Position numbers and translations under genes: made by a program. Of a DNA stretch of 64,000 nucleotides, positions 12,325 through 24,258 are shown one piece after another. The first letter of the stretch is position 1, and every line of letters begins with the position of its first letter. Source of the stretch: Climacteris rufus (lineage: Eukaryota > Chordata > Aves > Passeriformes > Climacteridae); contig VZRZ01007703.1 in NCBI GenBank assembly GCA_013398175.1, forward strand, positions 657,069-721,068, written 5' to 3'. The notes below the pieces were generated by a model. That model ran no database searches, was not told where the DNA came from, and saw only the letters and a program-made list of their open reading frames with translations.

Positions 12325-15300
12325 TTATAGAACTTCCTTTTTCACTTTTCTGTGGCCTTTTCTCTTCAGAGTCTACTTCACAGTTAAATCTAATGTAGCA
12401 TCTTTGTCTTTCATTGCTTTGCACATCACACCATTTTTTGAGCAACACGAGACTTTGAAATATCTGTGCAAAGAAAGACTGGAAGCTATGGAGACAAGGA
12501 TCAAGTCTTTAGCCTAACAGGGATGATATGGCAGTAGGCACTACCAGGCTGCTTATACACCCCATGTTCCAAACACAGAGATCTCAGCTGAAAGACCACT
12601 CTGCTGTTGAGTGCAGAGCTGGCTTGGAGTGCAGCACTGCAGCTGTACAGGGCTGACAAAGCACCAGCGCATGGAAAACCATTTGCAACCCTCTGTTGGG
12701 TTGGCAATGGGCAAAAGCTGAGCTGAAAGGGCTGAAATGTCCCTCTAAGGCCACAGACACCCGTACATGAGTTACCATCACTCTGAGCCCCTCTCAGTTC
12801 TTGTGTGTACCTGTAAACTCCCTTTGAACATGCAGGTGGTGGGTTTCTGATGTCTTTGGTAGCTCCTACAGGGAACACGTGATAGTTCCTCCCAATTCCT
12901 CAAGCTTGCCTTAGGCTTACTGTTTGTCTGAAGTTGAGTAAAGGGGCATAAAGTCACATCTTAAAAAGCAAACAGTGACAGTTCATTGAAACACATGGCC
13001 CTTTGCTTCCTCCATAAGAGAAGGGCTAGAGCAGCAAAGCAAACTCAAAGGCAGGATGCAAGATAAAGGCAGCTTTGAGAAGAAGGATTGAGGTTTTGGT
13101 TTTCCATTGTTCCATTCTAAAAATAACAATCAAACCTCAGGAAGGGGTGAGGTGGCACCCTGTTTTTATGGACTGTGAGTGTTGGTGCACAGATGCTATG
13201 GAAGTATCTCTAGCTGAGGCCTGGACTTGAGTGTGAGCATGGAAAGTTCCTCAGGAATGGCTTTGTACTTCCTAAGGAAGAAGTAAAAATATTACAGGTC
13301 TCTGCAATGACTGATGTTCACCTCTCTTCACAAATCACCTCAATATTTTCACCCATGTTTCTTGAATACAAGAAACAATTAGCATCCCTATTTTTTCCAT
13401 TGTTTTGAGGAATTGTAACTAAAGGGTGGATACAAATTCCTGCTGTCCTGGGAATCAGGAGAGAGAAAGCCTTCGTACATCCATCAGCTGGGGACACAAG
13501 AGGGTGAATGCAGGGAAGAGCCACCAGTTGCTGTTCCAGAGCACCAGGAGGAGGCAGGCTGTAGGTCAAAGAACCCTGCATATGTGTCTGCACACAGGAA
13601 AGGAAGCGGGGAAAGAAGTGTCTGTTAGCTGTCACTGCCTTTGGATCAGAATGCAGAAGGCATTGGCAAAATTTTTCCTTGTTCTTTGGAGAACAGAGAT
13701 TTATGAGAATCTGTTCCCTAATTTAGTTCTGCTTTCCCCATGATTTCTCTGTCTCCACTCAGGATGGGTCTCCTTCCAGCAAGGAGTACAACTTACAAAA
13801 ATGAAGAAAACACCCGATCTTCAAAGGGCTGCAGCACATTGCCGTAGTGCCGTCATAGCAAGGACACAGCCCCATCTATACAGGCAAGATCAAACAGCAT
13901 CCTGCAGAGCCAGGATGCTATTGCATTACAATATGATTCTTCCCCATGACAGATTTGGCCAAAAGCCAGGCAATGAAAAGGGTCTGCTCAGTGAATGGAC
14001 TTGGGGTCTTAGACAGCAGCTGGAGATTTATGCCACTGTTGTTGCAGAAATCAAATCAAGACACTGTTCCCCAGCATTACAGGCTCACCCAGCCATCTGC
14101 AGGCCAATGGTGTGAAATTTGTGCCTTGTGTGTCATCACTGTAGCTAAACATCTTGCACTTTTCTTTCAAAAAATGCATCCATAGAGTTAATAATTAATA
14201 ATAATTTATATTAGTTAATGCTAATAATCAGAAAATGTGAGAAGGAAAATCCTTTTGTAATATCCATAGGTAAGCACATCAAGAAATGCTGCTGTGCTCT
14301 CATTTTCTAGTGTAACTGCCCATTCAATGATAGCTTGATAGGAAGTGGTATAGATCTATTTAGTGGCACTTTGCTGCCAAGGTGTTTTACTGAAAGACAA
14401 GCAGCAGGATGTAGCAACCTGAAGCACCAAGCAATGCCACAACATCCAGAGATTTTCGTGAAGAGATTTTATCTGTCTTTCTTCATATGTCTGTATCCTT
14501 GAATTTGGTTTTGCAGTCATGGATGTACAGAATATTCCTTGCCATATGTAGGATTAATCTATTAGTACTGTGGATTAGAGAGCAGAGAGTGAGAGAAATG
14601 AGCCTGTTAAGGCTTGGTGACTCTTGCAGGACTAGCAGAGGGACTGAGACCCTTAACATTAAAGGGGCTTGTGTCTGCTGTAACCTGGAAATTGCCAAAT
14701 GTTTGCTTCATGCATGTAGGATTGTACATGGTGGAATTTATGCTGTGTACTCATCAGAGATGAGTCACAGAGTATGCTAAACTCAAACCCATTGCAAAAA
14801 ACCCCACCAGAATTGCTAAGGGGTTTGCACAAAAATTTAGATTAGCATGGCCTGAATGAATGTGTTTGATTGGGTCAAGTGATGGGTTGCAAAATCTTAA
14901 ACTGCTGTAACATAATTCCCAGCAATCACATGCCTAATATGTTATCGTGTCTGTGTTTATCCTAGTAAATGAAATTAATTAGAGTCTGTCCCCTGGTTCT
15001 GAAGGGTCATGCTATGGTTCTCACGACCAGACTGGAGCCTGCAGCTCATCCTGCCTGGTTTGGGACAGAGGGGACAGCCTGATGTGCTGTCAGAATATGC
15101 ATATGCAAGAGGACAAACAATTCTTTCTTGACCTCAGAAAGTGAAAACCTCTGCAGGTGACATTAAATGTCATGGAGGACACGGGTATCTCTGGAAAGTA
15201 CCTGTAGACAAGGGACTTTTTAAGTGTCAAGTCCAGCAGGACCCAGAGTTTCAGACAGAGAGCTGATGGAGGGTCGTGTGTTTTACCACTGGTCACAGAA

Positions 15301-15329
15301 TATAAGTTTGCAAAATAACTGTTTAAATA

Positions 15330-15415
15330 ATGGTTTAATGGCGGACTTGGCAGTGCTGGGTGTTCACAGCTGGGCTTAGAGATCTTCTCCAACCCAAATG
15401 ATTCAATTTATTGAT
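15330..15415 (+). mobile_element. CR1 3' end fragment
   Basis: GGCGGACTTGGCAGTGCTGGG, then CTTAGAGATCTTCTCCAACC and CAAATGATTCAATTTATTGAT, match the 3' end of a CR1 subfamily whose copies end in ATTCT-type microsatellite repeats. It is sense-oriented and only ~85 bases long. Confidence 0.75.
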
Positions 15416-17449
15416 TAAGCTAAATTGTGTGTTTGCCTGCACAGTCCATTGTGTAATAAAATCAGTAGTGTAAGCTATGTTTAACATCTAGAAACAGGCA
15501 CGTGACAGGAGCTCCGAAGATATTTTAATAGTCAGATCACTGTGTGTCCTGCAGCCACAGTGGGGAAAAACCACTCACTGAAACACAGGGACATGCAGTG
15601 GGAGGATGTCTCTTTAGCCAGGATGCTCCTTTGACAGTCAGTCCACAACACAACAACTCTTAATTACTTCAGAAAGATGTTGACTTTCTGGAAAGGTCTT
15701 GGGAAAACCATCCAGCCTTCACACCACTCCTCTCCTGCCTAGGGATGTTGTTCCCAGCTTGGGGGAGGGAGGCACAGTGGCTGCCTGTAGCTCTCTGTGG
15801 GGACAGTAGGTGGCAAGGCTCACAGCTCTCCCTGACAGATGTTTGTGGAAGTTCACACTTCTCATGGCATTGTTCCCATGCTGGTACCTACCCAGAGAAT
15901 TTCCCCTTCCCAGCAGCAGAAAGACTTTCCCCCATATAGCCCAGAGAGCTGATGTCACTTCAGAGCACAGAAAGCAGCAGCAGGAAAAGCTGAACTCTAC
16001 ATCAGGGCACATTAACACTGCCAAATCTCTGTCAAGTCACTGGTAACTCTGATGTGTCACCTACTCCTGTGGCTTTGGTCAGGGAAAAGACCACATTGTC
16101 AAGGCTTCAGTCTGACAACTGGCATGAAAGAGCTGTGTCCTTGAAATCTGCCCTCATAACCAGAACTGAAAACATTTCCAGTGAAAGATCAGGAGAGCCA
16201 GTGGAATCAGCAGGCTCTGCAGACTGTCAGTGCTTGCATGTTTGCTTTGTTATCAGCACTTACATTCAATTGTATGATTGCAAAAGGGCTGTGGCACAGT
16301 TGCCCGCGCACATCAAATTGTAGCGGAAAGCAAGAAAAGTGTTTGCCTGTGATGAGATCTCACCTGCTTTGTGTGCAAGCTGCTGGAGATCATTAATACT
16401 CTCTGATATTTGTTATTTATAAGCAGCCCTGCTCTCTACAGGTTCATTTCCTGCTCTGTAGTGCAACACTGCCAGACATTTTCACACATTTTGGATGTTT
16501 TGTGTAACACGGGGCAAAAGTCTTCAGCTAATAGCTGCCTGACCATCTAATAACACAAACAGCTCAGCTGTTGTATGCTGCAACCCAGCCTTCAACACAG
16601 ACCACATGCCAAGAAAATCCATGAAGGCCAGAGAGCTCCACAAAGTGGGACCTGCACCTTTCCCATAACCTAACATTATAAGACAGACAAGAAATAATTT
16701 GGACTGGAAAAAATCCAGACTCCTAGGGCAGGAATTGATTGCTCATGTTTTCACAAAAGGTGATGATGAAGACAAGTGTGCTGTCCTGTCTTGAGGTGCA
16801 CCTTTCGTTGGTATGTCACAGCCACATTGCCACACAGCCACGCTGCTCAGCAGCCAGCTGGAAGGTGCACAGCACCACAAAAGTGTTAGGTTCACTTCTG
16901 ACTTTTAGCTACTTTTGATGGAAAATGTGTCACCAACTCAGAGCTGATGCTTTGATGTGAGATTTCCAGAGAAAGGAACAAGAGATACATGTGCCCTCTG
17001 ATTTCTGGTGAATTTTCATACAACGTGGGCAGAAAATGGGCCTCTAAGTTGTGTGAGTGCAGCTGCATCCCTTGAGGTCTCCTGGGGTAGCTGTGCCCAG
17101 ATGGCTGCAGGATGGTGACCCATCTCTCATGGAGCTGATGATGGCAGGGAGGGGCTGTCAATTTACTGATATTGACCTTCCTAACACTGAATGCAACATG
17201 AATCATGTTCTTGGGAAGTGAGCAAGAGATCATGTAATTATTTAGGCAAAGTGGCAACTTTGACCAAACTGATTGGTAAGTACCAGCAACTGACAAAAAA
17301 GCATCCTAAAAATTAATGAAAGGGATGTCCTGTGCCCCTGCCTGAATCTCATACACTCTAAGACAGCCTCGCTCATTTTTTTTATTTCAGTTAATGAAAA
17401 CTTCATTTCAAAGAACATTGAAATTAAATGAAAACCTTTTTAAAATCCC

Positions 17450-17488
<39 letters not shown>

Positions 17489-20400
17489 GCACCTTAGAGG
17501 TCCCTGTGTCTCTGTTCCCATGTGGTGGTCAATAACTGCATTGCCTTTATTGGCATCACTACTGGGAGGACAACTGCAACCACCAGGCTGTCAGAGGCCA
17601 AGGTAACGCTGCAAGCAGGCTGTGACCAGCTGCACCACTTCAGTGCCCTGCCCAGGAAGAAGGGAGGTTAATAAAGGCAACTACCTCCAACCAGTTGTGG
17701 AGGCTTATAAAAGCCACCATGCTGGCATGTGTAAAAACCATTCTTCATTCCAGTTTCTCCATCTGAAGGTGTCTGGGAATGTACAGGAGTATTTCCCTGT
17801 CCTGTGAATAGCCCATTGGAGATGACAGCCCAGGCATTCTTCCAGGGGGAGCTTGGTTCCCTTCAGGAGTAGTCAGACTCTCCAGACTGGTCAAGATCAG
17901 CCCTGCCAAGAGCTTGGCAGCAGTGAAATAGCATGGATGGACACGTGCCAACCTTGAGCTGCCTGGGTCTGGTCAGTCTAGTTCACTAGCAGAGTCATTG
18001 TTTATAGATTTACCTTTAATTGCATGTGCTCTTTGTTTCATGTGGTGTTATCTATGGATCCTACGGAATATAATGCTTCTACTTGAATTTAACATTGAGA
18101 CATTCTGAACTGGACTCTCACTACTGTCACATTAGACTATAGGCATGTGATTAAGTCATTTCTCTTAAATTAGACTTCACAAAAGAAACCTCTAACTGAC
18201 CTGCTTTTCCTTCTGCTGCATGCTGGTTGCACATTAAAACTCATTACTTTAAACCATCCTGATGGACATTTTTGCTGACAATCACAGCCCATTCTAGCCA
18301 AGAGTTCTGGACACATCCAAATGTGCATGACTTGTTTCCAGTCTGAACCTGCCTGCTATTAACTTCTAACTTGCTTCGAGTTATGGCTTTCTCTGTTATA
18401 TTACAGAGAAACTGTTGGAAAGTTTCAATTCTGCAAGAGTGATTTAATTTTAAAAACCAATGGTTTTCTCTGGACCCTGTAAATCTTTGCATATGAATAA
18501 CCTTGGATTTAAATACCCAGAACACTAAAAGCCTCTAAAATGGCTTTATATATGGTGAAAACAACCACAGACTGTTAGGTCTGTCTGCACCCAGTCTTCA
18601 TGGACCTTAAACTGCCTATGACATTTATATGAAAATCTGCAAGTGGATTCTCGGTTACCAGAAAGTCATAATTTAGGGCATGAGTCTGCTTTCACTTACA
18701 CCTGTATTGGTTTCTGTTACTCTCCCACTTCCAGCAGAATTTGCTACATGTGAAAATAGGTGTGCAACACACCTGACGTGTCATTCTGGTTGTGGATAGC
18801 TTCGTGGAGTTTCAAGGTGGAGAGAACTGCTAGATCACTTTGTCTGACATGCCTGTTATGGAAATTCATTCAGTTATTCTTGTACTAGATCAAATAAATT
18901 GCACTGAACTAAAATGTAGCTTCCAAAAAAGCATCCAGAGGATTTCAAAACATGGGAATCCACCACTCCCCTTCATCGTTCAGATAACTGTTTAAAGAAA
19001 GCTTGCTATTAAAGGTGCCTTCTGTCTGGCACGAATACATCTACCTTCTACGTTTAGCTTTTCACTGTTGCATGATAAAGATCCTTATTTTCTTTCATTT
19101 TCTTATGGTAAGGACAACCATGCATTGCAAAGAGTTTGCTTCTTGCTTTTCTTTTTGATAAGCTCTACACAATAGCTGATCTGCAGTAAAAGGGTGTGTG
19201 CAAATCCTTACCTTAGAGACAATGCAAGATAAGAGCCCTTCAGCGCCAGTGGGCTCAGCCACCTCAGCTTCAGTGGGAGACCAGCTCTGTTCCTGTTTTC
19301 CTGACAGCAATGCTCCTGAAGAGGCTGTTTAGGGCAGTCCTGCTGTCTGCTAGCACTGGCTGCTCGTTTCCACTCGAGACCATCCCCACTCACCCTGCAC
19401 GGCCCATTCACACATGCACCTAGGAAAGGGCTGTGGTGCTCTGCAGCTGCCTTCAACACAGTCACTGAAGGGATCAGGCAAGCACTGCAAACTCTGCTGG
19501 TCCAAACCAGGGAGTAGATTGACATGTGTGTATGTTGGAGGTTGAGGGTGATAGGAAAGAAGAGGGAGGAAAAATGCACACGGAGTCATTCCCTCAGGGT
19601 AAAAGTGATTACTCAATAGTTGCTGAAGAGTGGCTTGCGTGACATCCATTCATCTGCTAATTTGCTCTGCAGTAACCAATTTATTTAACCATAGCCTATG
19701 TCAATCTCCTCCAAAAATATATTTTGTCTGACCTCTGTCAAACAAACCCATTGCCTCATGAGAAAATTAAGTCAGGTTAGTTCATTAAGGTTATTCTCCT
19801 ATGGCTGGTGATGATCTGTGCCTGTGGACAGTGACAGCCAAGGACTCCCTTTTCCTCACTACTTGTGATAAATCACAATTAGGAAACAGGATTTTTTGAT
19901 AATGGTAACCATGTAGACATTACATAAAACATATAAACATATAAATGTAGATGTGATATACTTCTAATGAAACACATCTACATCTGGTTTCTATAGCATT
20001 GCGTGCGTTGGCATTAATCACATCCTCCTACTTTTAATTCCTTCCTGGTAGGCAAATCTAACTTACCGACCTACGTTATCCTGCTTGCTCTGACAGTGTG
20101 ATCACACAGCATGAGCTATGGCTGAGAAGAAAATAGCCATGGACATGAGAGACTCACCATTCCCATTAGGTCATTTTTTAAAGCAAAGTTTTGGTGTGAT
20201 TTAATTGCTGCTATTGCTGGACAAAGATTTGTGCCTCACCAGACTGTCTCTTGATCCCCGTTCAAACCTGAAGAGAATAGGATTAAGCTGATGGGAAACT
20301 GTGTATTCCCAGAGTAACATATATTCATCAGTAAAGGAGACATGCAGTCTTCAAATTTAAACTATTAAAAGGTGGAATATAAAAAAACAAAAAACAAATA

Positions 20401-20842
20401 AGCAAACAAAACCCCTAGTTCATTTAGAACAAATGCTTACTTGAAAAAATTCATTTGTAACACTTGGCTATTAACCAAACCAAACAAACCCACTCTCCCC
20501 TCAAAATCTTATTTCAGAAATTATCCTAGCTGTGAAGTCCCCTGTGCAGGACATCCATATCCCTGAATCAAGACAAGGCCACAAAGTGCCCAAGAACACA
20601 AGAGAGTTTGGCAGCAACAGCTTCCCAAGGTACAGTGATGAGAGTAGCCATGGGTAGATGAATTAGGAACACCTGTGTTACCACTTAATCCTCTCTTGCC
20701 TCTGACAGTGACAGAGAAAGCCTGATGTCAGGAAATCATGCCTTAGGACACATACAGACATCAAGGACTTGGTTATGTGTATAAGGGTAGCAGAGCTTGT
20801 TGAGGTAGCTCCTTGCCTGGCTAAAATGACCAATATTCATCA
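15416..20842. other. Non-coding intergenic DNA
   Basis: Nothing gene-like is supported. The only clear repeat is the (ATT)12 array listed separately. Short open frames on both strands lack coding character. Confidence 0.55.
17451..17487. repeat. (ATT)12 microsatellite
   Basis: A perfect ATT trinucleotide array of 37 bases. It gives a spurious run of isoleucines in translated frames. Confidence 0.95.
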
Positions 20843-21134
20843 TTCATCAGGAACTGTAGTGATAGAACAAGGAGTAATGAGTACAAATTGAAAGAGGGGA
20901 AATTTAGGTTACACATTAGGAAGAAATTTTTCACAGTGAGGGTGGTGAGGTGCTAGAAGAGGTTACCTATGGACATTGTGGATGCCCCAATTGTGTCTGT
21001 TCAAAGCCAGGTTGGATGGGGCTCTGAGCAACCTGGTCTAGTGCAAGGTGTCCCTGCCCATGGCAGGGCATGTTGGGACTAGGTGATCTTTAAGGTCCAT
21101 TCAAACCCTGAGCATTCTGTGATTCTGTGATCAT
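20843..21134 (+). mobile_element. CR1 LINE 3' fragment, sense
   Basis: The copy contains GATAGAACAAGGAGTAATGA, then AGGAAGAAATTTTTCACAGTGAGGGTGGTGAG in decayed CR1 order, the TGGCAGGGCATGTTGGGACTAGGTGATCTT segment, and ends in ATTCTGTGATTCTGTGATCA. The octamer-like tail marks a true CR1 3' terminus. It is 5'-truncated, with no intact reading frame. Confidence 0.9.
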
Positions 21135-21849
21135 GTTATAAGCCTGGTTCCACCAGATACTTGGCTAGTAGGATGGCTCCTGTGGAGAGGGGGATCCAGT
21201 AGGATCCCTTTTGATACCCTTCTGCCCTCTGGCCCTGTTTGCAGAAGACACTGCAATATGGCCCTTGCCTGATGAGAGATGCACAGGGCTCTGTAACTTA
21301 AGGTTGTGTGACATATCGTTTGGAGGTGGTGGCAATATGGGAATGGGGCTGTCCACAGAGGAAGGTCTGAAAAAGAGGACTGCCTGAAAGCCCCGATAGA
21401 TTCCATGTTTGCTATATCATGTTGTACTTTCAAGAACACCCTAAACCATCAAAAGCCAGATTGCCGCCAAAAGCAGTTGTTTTGCGTTCACCCTGCCCAG
21501 GTTACTTCTCACTTTATTGCCTCTCCCCTAGCAACTGATTTCCAGCTTAGGAAATCCTGACATAGGAAAAGGGACAATGAGGAGGAGGGTGAAACAGTTG
21601 CTTTCCCTGGCAGTGCCAGGTTAAAACTGCTCACAAAACTCTGGCTTAGACTGCCATCAGACTGGTTATTCGAGACAGACTGATCGTTCACGGAGCTTGG
21701 CTTCAATGCACATCCTAAAGCTGCTCTCCCCCTGGCAGTGACCGAGAATACCTGTAAATGTAACCACTTCCCCAAGGTAGGTACCCAAAGAAAGTCCAGC
21801 CTAGGTGACCACCGATTTTAAATCATTTCTTGCATATGAGAAGCTCCCA
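21135..21849. other. Distal 5' flank of HAS2
   Basis: This is unique-looking DNA between the CR1 copy and the CpG island. No gene is seen. It could hold distal promoter elements of HAS2, but I cannot assign specific sites. Confidence 0.5.
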
Positions 21850-22260
21850 GAGTGCTCCGAAGTTTTCCCACACCAGAAGGTAACGACGGGCGATAACTCG
21901 GCGAAGAGTCACCTCCGGATTTCCCAACGGTGTCTGGATACGGTTCCCTTTGTGGGCTCGACGCCCCAAAGCGGCGACCTTTGTGGTCCTTGAGCAAACA
22001 GCGCGGGGGAAGGGGAAGCCGATCCCCGCCGCCCTCCCCCGCGGGTCCCCGGCGGGGCACGGCGGCTCCGCAGCGCCAGCTCCGCCCGCCGCAACATTGC
22101 CACCCAGCGCCTGTTCCGAGGCACTGGCCCTGGAACCGGGGGCTCCGCGGTGGGGAAACCCTCCTCGGAGCCACGGCCGAGTCACACGGAGCGAGGGAAA
22201 GCCGCCGGCAAGCGGCAATGGGGTGTGCTGCGAGCTGCTGGTAGCCCCTGGCTAACCGGC
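21850..22260. promoter_or_regulatory. CpG island upstream of HAS2
   Basis: About 400 bases with very dense CpG and high GC, for example CCGCCGCCCTCCCCCGCGGG near 22027 and GGCGGGGCACGGCGGCTCCG near 22051, in an otherwise AT-rich landscape. It lies roughly 0.6-1 kb upstream of the proposed first exon of HAS2. Vertebrate HAS2 has a GC-rich 5' flank and in mammals is accompanied by an antisense RNA (HAS2-AS1), so this island may drive HAS2, a divergent transcript, or both. Long open frames inside it, up to 185 codons on the minus strand, are a side effect of high GC and few stops. Confidence 0.75.
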
Positions 22261-22293
22261 AACCATCGGCAGAGCGAACCTTTCTGATTTGTA

Positions 22294-22381
22294 ACGAAAC
22301 AAGACAAAAAGAAAAAAACAAACCAAAACCCAAAACCAAAAGCAAACCAACCCAAAACACTAAAACAAAACCCACACCACC
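22294..22381. repeat. A/C-only low-complexity tract
   Basis: Nearly 90 bases made almost wholly of A and C on the + strand (words AAAACC, AAACAAA, CCAAAACC), directly after the CpG island. It is strongly strand-asymmetric, with the complement a G/T tract. Confidence 0.85.
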
Positions 22382-22944
22382 ATTTCCCAGTTTTTAAATG
22401 GCCTAAGGTGTTTCCCGGCTAGTTTTAACACAAGAGGCAAGGGTACGAATGTCAGTGGGAGCTTCCTGGGTATTTACTACAACAAATCTTCCCGAGAGTG
22501 AATGGGTAAAGCAGGACTGAAAACTGCAAAGTTCATCCATTCATAGAGGCAATTCCCTTATTAATAAAAACCAGCAGCAGTAAAACTGTCCCAGCCGAAT
22601 AGTGGCTGTGGGAGGGACGAATCCCACACCCCAAGCCCAAGGATGCAGGGAGTGGGGAAAGTGGGGTTTTCCCCCAACTGCGGGGCACGAAGAGGAAACC
22701 AGTTGGTGGCAACATATGTGTATTGTATTTCTCTGAAAAAAAAAAAAAAAAAAGTGCAACTTGGCTAATTAAATTCCTGGCGCTGAGCTGGTCCTTGGCT
22801 GAGATCATTGCAATTGGGAGGGTTGGATGCTTTTTTTTTTCCTCCTTACAGGAGTTCCCTCCTTCTTCCCATCCTCCCTCCGCCTCTTAAAACAAGTCAA
22901 GTCTCCCTTGTTAAAAGACCCCATAACGTGGAAGAGGCAGAAAA

Positions 22945-23014
22945 GCAGCAGCAGCAGCAGGAGAGAAAAAGACGTCTGGAAAATATTACCCGTTTGCTGC
23001 TGCTGCTGCTGCTG
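22945..23014 (+). repeat. (CAG)5 / (CTG)6 inverted repeat in HAS2 leader
   Basis: G(CAG)5 at 22945-22960 and G(CTG)6 at 22996-23014 are perfect reverse complements over about 16 bases, separated by 35 bases. In RNA they would form a long GC-rich stem. They also explain the glutamine, serine or leucine runs in open frames across this place on both strands. Confidence 0.9.
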
Positions 23015-23073
23015 AGAAACCTCATTGAAACAGTTACTCGGGCAGCAAGGTATCACCAAAGAGACTTTATCTG

Positions 23074-23175
23074 ATGCTGATCTCTCAAACTTTCAGACGC
23101 TGCCTTGCAACTTCTCCAGGCTCCTGGCTAGCCAGGTTTGAAATAAGATCTTCAGCTTCGACCACGAGAAACTAA
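23074..23175 (+). other. Upstream ORF in HAS2 leader, 33 codons
   Basis: If exon 1 is transcribed as proposed, the ATG at 23074 opens a 33-codon frame ending in TAA at 23175, well before the HAS2 start. The peptide begins MLISQTFRRC and has no recognisable domain. Its role, if any, would be to reduce scanning to the main ATG. Shorter upstream ORFs occur at 23305-23337 (10 codons) and 23334-23351 (5 codons). Confidence 0.4.
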
Positions 23176-23197
23176 CTCCTAATTTATTATTTCTAAG

Positions 23198-23246
23198 TTT
23201 TTATTATTATTATTATTATTTTTATTATTATTATTACTACTATTAT
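23198..23246. repeat. TTATTATT-rich simple repeat
   Basis: An imperfect (TTA)n array with an interrupting run of T and a CTACTA variation, inside the proposed exon 1. Confidence 0.9.
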
Positions 23247-23513
23247 TTGGAAAAAAAAATCCCACATCTTTGATCTAGAAACTGAAGCAGAGAAAGACAA
23301 ATACATGGTAATTGTGAAAACACGTGGGAGAAAATGAGTAGGACTGAATAGCCTTAAACGATTTTTTTATTATTTTCATTTTTAATTATTTTTTATTTCT
23401 GAGCGTCTCAATAAGTCCCTGAAAAGTGCGATTTCGTTCTTTTACCTCAAACTTGGAAACTATTCAGCGGGAGCAACCGTACGTGAGACCACACAGTTGG
23501 CTGGAGCCCCTCT

Positions 23514-23541
23514 ATGACCAAAGGACAGAAGGACAAACAAG
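23514..23541 (+). other. Junction-spanning upstream ORF (first part)
   Basis: The ATG at 23514 reads MTKGQKDKQ to the end of proposed exon 1. In the spliced RNA it continues into exon 2 (codons D, V, L) and stops at TGA 32498-32500, in a different frame from HAS2. The whole frame is 12 codons and overlaps the HAS2 ATG. It exists only if the donor after 23541 is used. Confidence 0.45.
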
Positions 23542-23796
23542 GTAGGTGATTTATGATTATGCTTCTGTCAGCTCAAAAGCAGAAGACCCCCTACTCCCAT
23601 CCCCACTATTCAAGGGAGGAAAGCTGGAACAGATCCCCAAAATACGAGTGGGGCTGGGGGAGGATCTTACCGGCTCCTACGCTACACCTATTTCAGCAAT
23701 GAATAGGAGCATCGTGAGGATGAATGAGGTTTTCAGCTTCAACCCCTCCTCCGTGTAATCCGTTTAAGACATTACTGAGCTGCAGGATCTGGGGAA

Positions 23797-24258
23797 NNNN
23801 NNNNNNNNNNNNNNNNNNNNNNNNNNNNNNNNNNNNNNNNNNNNNNNNNNNNNNNNNNNNNNNNNNNNNNNNNNNNNNNNNNNNNNNNNNNNNNNNNNNN
23901 NNNNNNNNNNNNNNNNNNNNNNNNNNNNNNNNNNNNNNNNNNNNNNNNNNNNNNNNNNNNNNNNNNNNNNNNNNNNNNNNNNNNNNNNNNNNNNNNNNNN
24001 NNNNNNNNNNNNNNNNNNNNNNNNNNNNNNNNNNNNNNNNNNNNNNNNNNNNNNNNNNNNNNNNNNNNNNNNNNNNNNNNNNNNNNNNNNNNNNNNNNNN
24101 NNNNNNNNNNNNNNNNNNNNNNNNNNNNNNNNNNNNNNNNNNNNNNNNNNNNNNNNNNNNNNNNNNNNNNNNNNNNNNNNNNNNNNNNNNNNNNNNNNNN
24201 NNNNNNNNNNNNNNNNNNNNNNNNNNNNNNNNNNNNNNNNNNNNNNNNNNNNNNNNNN
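23797..24258. other. Assembly gap (462 N)
   Basis: A run of unknown bases. The 3' edge is extremely GC- and CpG-rich, which suggests the missing sequence was hard to read for that reason. Reading frames drawn across it are meaningless. Confidence 0.99.

Larger units (their letters stand above)
8805..15329. other. Non-coding intergenic DNA
   Basis: No gene is supported over this stretch. It contains a purine-rich tract (about 9605-9729), a 14-bp tandem duplication (9827-9854), a modest CpG cluster (about 10330-10560) and a 17-bp repeat pair (12288-12324). Open frames of up to 127 codons occur on both strands but have no recognisable domains or splice context. Confidence 0.55.
22880..23541 (+). 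promoter_or_regulatory. HAS2: HAS2 core promoter and non-coding exon 1 (probable)
   Basis: Exon 1 of vertebrate HAS2 is untranslated and lies many kilobases before the coding exons. Here the best candidate ends at 23541 in ACAAACAAG followed by GTAGGT, a consensus donor. Joining it to 32490 gives AACAAGATGT, with A at -3, a good context for the HAS2 ATG. The 5' edge is a guess. A CT-rich stretch (about 22845-22890) and TTAAAA words near 22887 and 22913 may mark the core promoter, and a leader of about 0.5-0.7 kb would fit the family. The exon carries a CAG/CTG inverted repeat, a TTATTATT-rich run and several upstream ATGs. Transcript data would be needed to fix the start. Confidence 0.6.

Noticed and set aside
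21818..22375. 185-codon minus-strand open frame in the CpG island
   Set aside because: High GC removes stop codons; overlapping frames on the other strand are equally open, and the product resembles nothing known.
22827..23074. Frames with polyglutamine, polyserine or polycysteine runs at the CAG/CTG repeats
   Set aside because: They are translations of trinucleotide repeats in untranslated leader, and similar runs appear on both strands.
21850..23541. A HAS2-AS1 antisense RNA gene
   Set aside because: Known next to mammalian HAS2, but no exon structure on the minus strand can be supported here from sequence alone.
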